A stretch of 64,000 bases of DNA from Gaiellasilicea sp963850995 (GTDB taxonomy: Bacteria > Actinomycetota > Thermoleophilia > Gaiellales > Gaiellaceae): the NCBI GenBank assembly GCA_963850995.1, contig CAWKNQ010000023.1:1-64000 (forward strand), in the 5' to 3' direction. Positions 60,956 through 64,000 of the stretch are shown piece after piece. Within the stretch, counting starts at the first letter, position 1. Every line of letters begins with the position of its first letter. The notes beneath the pieces are model-generated. The model saw only the letters and a program-made list of their open reading frames with translations. It was not told the origin of the DNA and searched no databases. The translations under genes and the position numbers were made by a program.

Positions 60956-62455
60956 ATGGGCGAGGGGGCGTTCTCCGATCGCGAGCTGGACGGCTACCGC
61001 GCCGGCGCCGACCGCTTCCTCGCCGAGCTCGACGAGGAGTACTACCTCCACTACGCGGGCCTGAAGCCGGAGCTCGAGCTGCGCCCGATCTACGAGCGCC
61101 ACGCCGACCTGATCGAGCTCGGCACCGTGAGTCGGCTCGGCGAGGCCGTCCGCGGCCGCGAGAACCGGGAGCTCTTCCGCTTCGGCTGCGAGGGATTTCT
61201 CGGCGAGCTGACCCGTGAGCAGGTGGAGCGGATCGCCGAGCTCGAGGCGACGCTCGAGACCCCGCACGACGGCGGCACGGTCGGCTACAGGATGCTGCCG
61301 CCCACGATCGCGAACGCGGCCGACCGTGCGACACGTGCGCGGCTGGAGCAGGCCCGCAACGAGCTGACCGAGGAGCACCTGAACCCGCTCCACCTCGAGG
61401 CCGTCGAGGCGACACAGCTCGCCGTTCCCAAGCTGGGCGCGCCCACGTACTTCGAGCTCTACCGCGACCGCTTCCAGTTCGACCTCGAGGGGCTCGCGGC
61501 GCAATGCCGCGCCTTCCTCGCCTCGACCGAGCTGCTGTACGAGGAGTCGATGGACCGCCTGCTGCGCGAACGCGTCGGGGTCGGGCTCGCCGAGGCCGAG
61601 CGCTACGACGTGCGCCGGCTCTTCCGCGGCTCGGACTGGGACGAGGCGTTCCCGGCCGACCGGATGGTGCCGGCCCTCCGCGGCACGCTTGCGAGCCTCG
61701 GGATCGACCTCGACGCACAGGACAACGTCCACCTCGACGTCGAGGAGCGGCCGACGAAGACCCCGCGTGCGTTCTGCGCTCCGATCGAGATCCCGGGCAA
61801 GGTGATGCTCGTGATCCAGCCGCAGGGCGGCCCCGACGACTGGTACGCCCTCTTCCACGAGGCGGGGCACACGGAGCACTTCGCCTTCACGAGCCCCGAT
61901 CTGCTCGTGGAGGAGAAGCGGCTGGGCGACAACGCGGTCACCGAGGGCTGGGCGATGCTGTTCGACCACCTCATCGACGACCGCGCGTGGCTCACACACC
62001 TGCTCGACTTCCCGCGGCCGGAGACGTTCGCCGCCGAGGGCGCCGTCCAGCTCCTCTTCTTCGTCCGCCGCTACTGCGCGAAGCTGCTCTACGAGCTGGA
62101 GTTCCACGCCGCGCCCGACGTCACCCAGCTACGTCCGCGCTACGTCGAGCTGCTCGGGGACGCGCTCAAGGTCGAGCCGAGCCCGACGGACTACCTGGCC
62201 GACATCGACTCCGGCTACTACGTGATCTCCTACCTGCGCGCCTGGGCCTTCTCGGCGCAGATGACGACCTTCATGCGCGAGGAGCTCGGAAGCGACTGGT
62301 TCCGCAAGCGCGAGGCCGGATTGCTCCTGACCGACCTGTGGGCCCTCGGGCAGAAGCCGACCGCGGACGAGCTGCTGAAGGACGTGACGGGCGCTGCGGT
62401 CGAGCTGGAAGCCGTCGCGGAGCAGGTCCGCGACGCGATTCCGACTCCCGCCTAG
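60956..62455 (+). CDS. M3-like metallopeptidase (oligopeptidase family)
   Basis: A 499-residue protein with a zinc motif HEAGH in YALFHEAGHTEHFAF and a downstream Glu region NAVTEGWAMLFDHLI that supplies the third ligand. The start RELDGYRAGADRFLAELDEEYYLHYAGL and the helical body differ from PepF, so it is a distant second M3-type enzyme. It has no signal. The ATG at 60956 follows the hairpin array. Its stop overlaps the ferritin gene by four bases on the opposite strand. Confidence 0.82.
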   Translation: MGEGAFSDRELDGYRAGADRFLAELDEEYYLHYAGLKPELELRPIYERHADLIELGTVSRLGEAVRGRENRELFRFGCEGFLGELTREQVERIAELEATLETPHDGGTVGYRMLPPTIANAADRATRARLEQARNELTEEHLNPLHLEAVEATQLAVPKLGAPTYFELYRDRFQFDLEGLAAQCRAFLASTELLYEESMDRLLRERVGVGLAEAERYDVRRLFRGSDWDEAFPADRMVPALRGTLASLGIDLDAQDNVHLDVEERPTKTPRAFCAPIEIPGKVMLVIQPQGGPDDWYALFHEAGHTEHFAFTSPDLLVEEKRLGDNAVTEGWAMLFDHLIDDRAWLTHLLDFPRPETFAAEGAVQLLFFVRRYCAKLLYELEFHAAPDVTQLRPRYVELLGDALKVEPSPTDYLADIDSGYYVISYLRAWAFSAQMTTFMREELGSDWFRKREAGLLLTDLWALGQKPTADELLKDVTGAAVELEAVAEQVRDAIPTPA

Positions 62456-62979
62456 AGCGCTCCGCCTGCCGCCGGCGGAGCGCCGGCCTCGAGCTCGGAC
62501 TCGCCGCCCGCCTCGCGCGCGAGATAGTCCTCGATCAGCATCACGTTCTCCTGCGACCGCTCGACGACGGTGAGGAGCGCCGCCATCGACGACACCTCCT
62601 CCCGTTGCTCCTGCAGGAACCAGTGCAGGAACTGCTCGCCGACGAGGTCCCCCTCCGACCGCGCCAGCTGCGCGAGCTCCTTGATCTGCTCGGTCACCCG
62701 CTTCTCCTGCTCGAGCGCCAGGCGGACGGGCTCGACGACGTCGGCGAACTCCGTCTGCGGCGCCTCGACGCCGGGGATCGCGACCGTCTCGTCCGCATCG
62801 AGCAGGTACTGGACGATCATCATCGCGTGATTGCGCTCCTCGACCGCTTGCCGGTAGAAGTGCGCGGCGAGACGCGGAAGGGTCTGAGCGTCGTAGTGCA
62901 CGGCGATCGCGACGTACTGCTGTGACGCCGCAAACTCGTGGCCGACCTGCTCGTTCAGCCCGTTGGGGAAGCTGCCCAC
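62452..62979 (-). CDS. bacterial ferritin
   Basis: A 175-residue four-helix protein: LNEQVGHEFAASQQYVAIAVHYD (first Glu and Tyr) and FYRQAVEERNHAMMIVQYLLD (Glu, Glu-x2-His) form the ferroxidase site. EQEKRVTEQIKELAQLA and FLHWFLQEQREEVSSM add later Glu and Gln residues. It stores iron as a mineral core in a 24-mer. The start is the GTG at 62979. An Ala/Pro/Gly-rich tail of 20 residues is unusual for the family. Confidence 0.92.
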   Translation of the reverse strand: MGSFPNGLNEQVGHEFAASQQYVAIAVHYDAQTLPRLAAHFYRQAVEERNHAMMIVQYLLDADETVAIPGVEAPQTEFADVVEPVRLALEQEKRVTEQIKELAQLARSEGDLVGEQFLHWFLQEQREEVSSMAALLTVVERSQENVMLIEDYLAREAGGESELEAGAPPAAGGAL

Positions 62980-63021
62980 GTTGCCGACTCTAACGGGTCA
63001 AGAGGCCACTCCTCGCGGACG

Positions 63022-63027
63022 TAGGAT
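63022..63027 (+). promoter_or_regulatory. -10-like box TAGGAT before the rhomboid gene
   Basis: Six bases separate it from the GTG at 63034. Confidence 0.5.
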
Positions 63028-63033
63028 CGCGCT

Positions 63034-63714
63034 GTGCTGCCGCTGCGCGACAACGTGCCGACGCGCCACTTCCCGGTCGTCACGGTCGCGCTGATCGCGG
63101 TCAACGTGCTCGTGTGGGTGCTTTACCAGCTCCCGGACCTGCAGGGCTCGATCGACGAGCTCGCCTATCACCCGTGCGAGGTCGACGGCTCGTGCCCGAC
63201 GGTCGGACAGGGCTGGCTCCTCACAGCGCTGACCTCGATGTTCATGCACGGCAGCTGGGCGCACCTGCTCGGGAACATGCTCTTCCTCTGGGTCTTCGGC
63301 AACAACGTCGAGGACGCACTCGGCCACGTGCGCTACCTCTTCTTCTACCTCGCCGGCGGCGTCGCTGCGACGGCGACACAGACGTTCGTCACGCTCGCGT
63401 ACACCGGAGCCGCCGAGGCAACGATCCCCAATGTGGGCGCGAGCGGAGCGATCTCGGCGGTGCTGGGCGGCTACTTCGTGCTGCTGCCGCGCGCCAGAGT
63501 GCTGACGCTGATCTTCGTCTTCCTGCGGGAGGTTCCGGCGATCTTCTTCCTCGGCTTCTGGTTCGTCTTTCAGCTGCTGGAGGGAAGCTCGTCGCTCGGA
63601 ACCCCGCAGGAGGGCGGCGGCGTCGCCTTCTTCGCCCACGTCGGCGGCTTCGTCTTCGGCGCGCTCGCGGTGAAGCTGGCGCAGAAACGGCGCCCCTTGG
63701 CGCCGACACATTGA
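63034..63714 (+). CDS. rhomboid-family intramembrane serine protease
   Basis: A 226-residue protein with six or seven membrane segments. GSWAHLLGNMLFLWVFGNNVED is the conserved His-Asn segment, the catalytic Ser is in VGASGAISAVLGGYFVLLP (GASG) and the catalytic His in FFAHVGGFVFGAL. It cuts membrane proteins within the bilayer. An extra loop with two Cys (HPCEVDGSCPTVG) lies after the first segment. The zincin gene follows two bases after its stop. Confidence 0.93.
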   Translation: MLPLRDNVPTRHFPVVTVALIAVNVLVWVLYQLPDLQGSIDELAYHPCEVDGSCPTVGQGWLLTALTSMFMHGSWAHLLGNMLFLWVFGNNVEDALGHVRYLFFYLAGGVAATATQTFVTLAYTGAAEATIPNVGASGAISAVLGGYFVLLPRARVLTLIFVFLREVPAIFFLGFWFVFQLLEGSSSLGTPQEGGGVAFFAHVGGFVFGALAVKLAQKRRPLAPTH

Positions 63715-63716
63715 CC

Positions 63717-64000
63717 ATGGCCAGCTTCGAGGAACACGTCCGGAACGCGCTCGACCTGCTTCCACCGCACCTCGCGAAGGCGCTCGAGAACGTCGCCGTC
63801 GTGATCGAGGAGGAGAACCCGGACGAGCCCGACCTCTACGGCCTCTTCGACTGGCCCGAGTACATGCCGGCGAAGATCTCCATCTACCGCCGTCCGCTCG
63901 TGGAGGACTTCGACGACCCCGCCGCGCTCGAGGAGGAGATCCACGTCACCGTCCTGCACGAGCTCGCCCACTACTTCGGCATGGACGAGGACCAGATCGC
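63717..64000 (+). CDS. PF06262-like zincin metallopeptidase family protein (3' end outside the window)
   Basis: The 94 visible residues start MASFEEHVRNALDLLPPHLAKALENVAVVIEEE and reach the zinc motif HELAHYFGMDEDQI (HExxH). This is the small single-domain minimal zincin family common in actinobacteria. The C-terminus is cut by the window end. It follows rhomboid by two bases and is probably in the same transcript. Confidence 0.88.
   Translation, partial: MASFEEHVRNALDLLPPHLAKALENVAVVIEEENPDEPDLYGLFDWPEYMPAKISIYRRPLVEDFDDPAALEEEIHVTVLHELAHYFGMDEDQI

Overview
The window is GC-rich actinobacterial chromosome, most likely from the class Thermoleophilia (Gaiellales or Solirubrobacterales type). 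I infer this from the base composition, the dnaK-grpE-dnaJ-hspR-clpB order, de novo inositol lipid genes, frequent GTG and TTG starts, and -10-like TAnnnT boxes lying 6-8 nt before start codons (leaderless transcripts). No phage module, transposase, rRNA, tRNA or CRISPR array is visible. The placement is inference; no marker gene was searched.

Layout. 0-10 kb: a DUF4242 protein and a secreted beta-propeller, a MalT-like LuxR regulator, a GYD protein, a membrane protein with a futalosine-hydrolase-like enzyme, and two peptidases (M3 and S9) transcribed divergently. 10-17.7 kb: a second MalT-like regulator, a small exported protein with a repeated DAFDRYL motif, cupins, and an AfsR/SARP-type regulator. 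17.5-22.9 kb: a tandem duplication of a vanadium-haloperoxidase-like gene plus its divergent LuxR regulator; the join still carries the 3' ends of the clpB and afsR-type genes. 22.8-29.2 kb: the heat-shock operon. 29.2-35.9 kb: two EamA exporters, an M29 aminopeptidase, a DUF4394 protein with an ECF sigma and anti-sigma pair, an MFS exporter and CsbD. 36-42.7 kb: a molybdenum-hydroxylase neighbourhood (XdhC, exported cupredoxin, XRE-cupin regulator, MoaA, and a two-subunit IorAB-like enzyme). Copies of GTCCA-N6-TGGAC lie before the regulator and moaA, and a one-mismatch copy lies before the hydroxylase. 42.8-45.7 kb: an inositol lipid cluster (PAP2/AUR1-like protein, CDP-alcohol phosphotransferase, inositol-3-phosphate synthase). 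The synthase reading frame opens with two ribbon-helix-helix-like repeats, and twin TGCTAGCA palindromes lie at its start. 45.7-54.3 kb: GNAT, cyclase-family hydrolase, zinc alcohol dehydrogenase, a glycosyltransferase-PHP protein, a UDG-fold protein, a possible A22-like membrane protease, a DUF429 protein and small proteins. 54.3-64 kb: GNAT plus ANTAR regulator, an LPG-synthase-like membrane protein, RumA/TrmA methyltransferase, an ABC exporter with YjbQ, an M3-type peptidase, ferritin, rhomboid protease and a zincin cut by the window end.

A caution for the reader: about fourteen frame breaks occur, and most behave as one extra base with the protein continuing intact in the next frame. The broken MalT-like regulator would be 909 residues after removing two bases, exactly the length of its intact paralogue. 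I read most breaks as sequence errors and give each affected gene as one span, with the approximate break stated.
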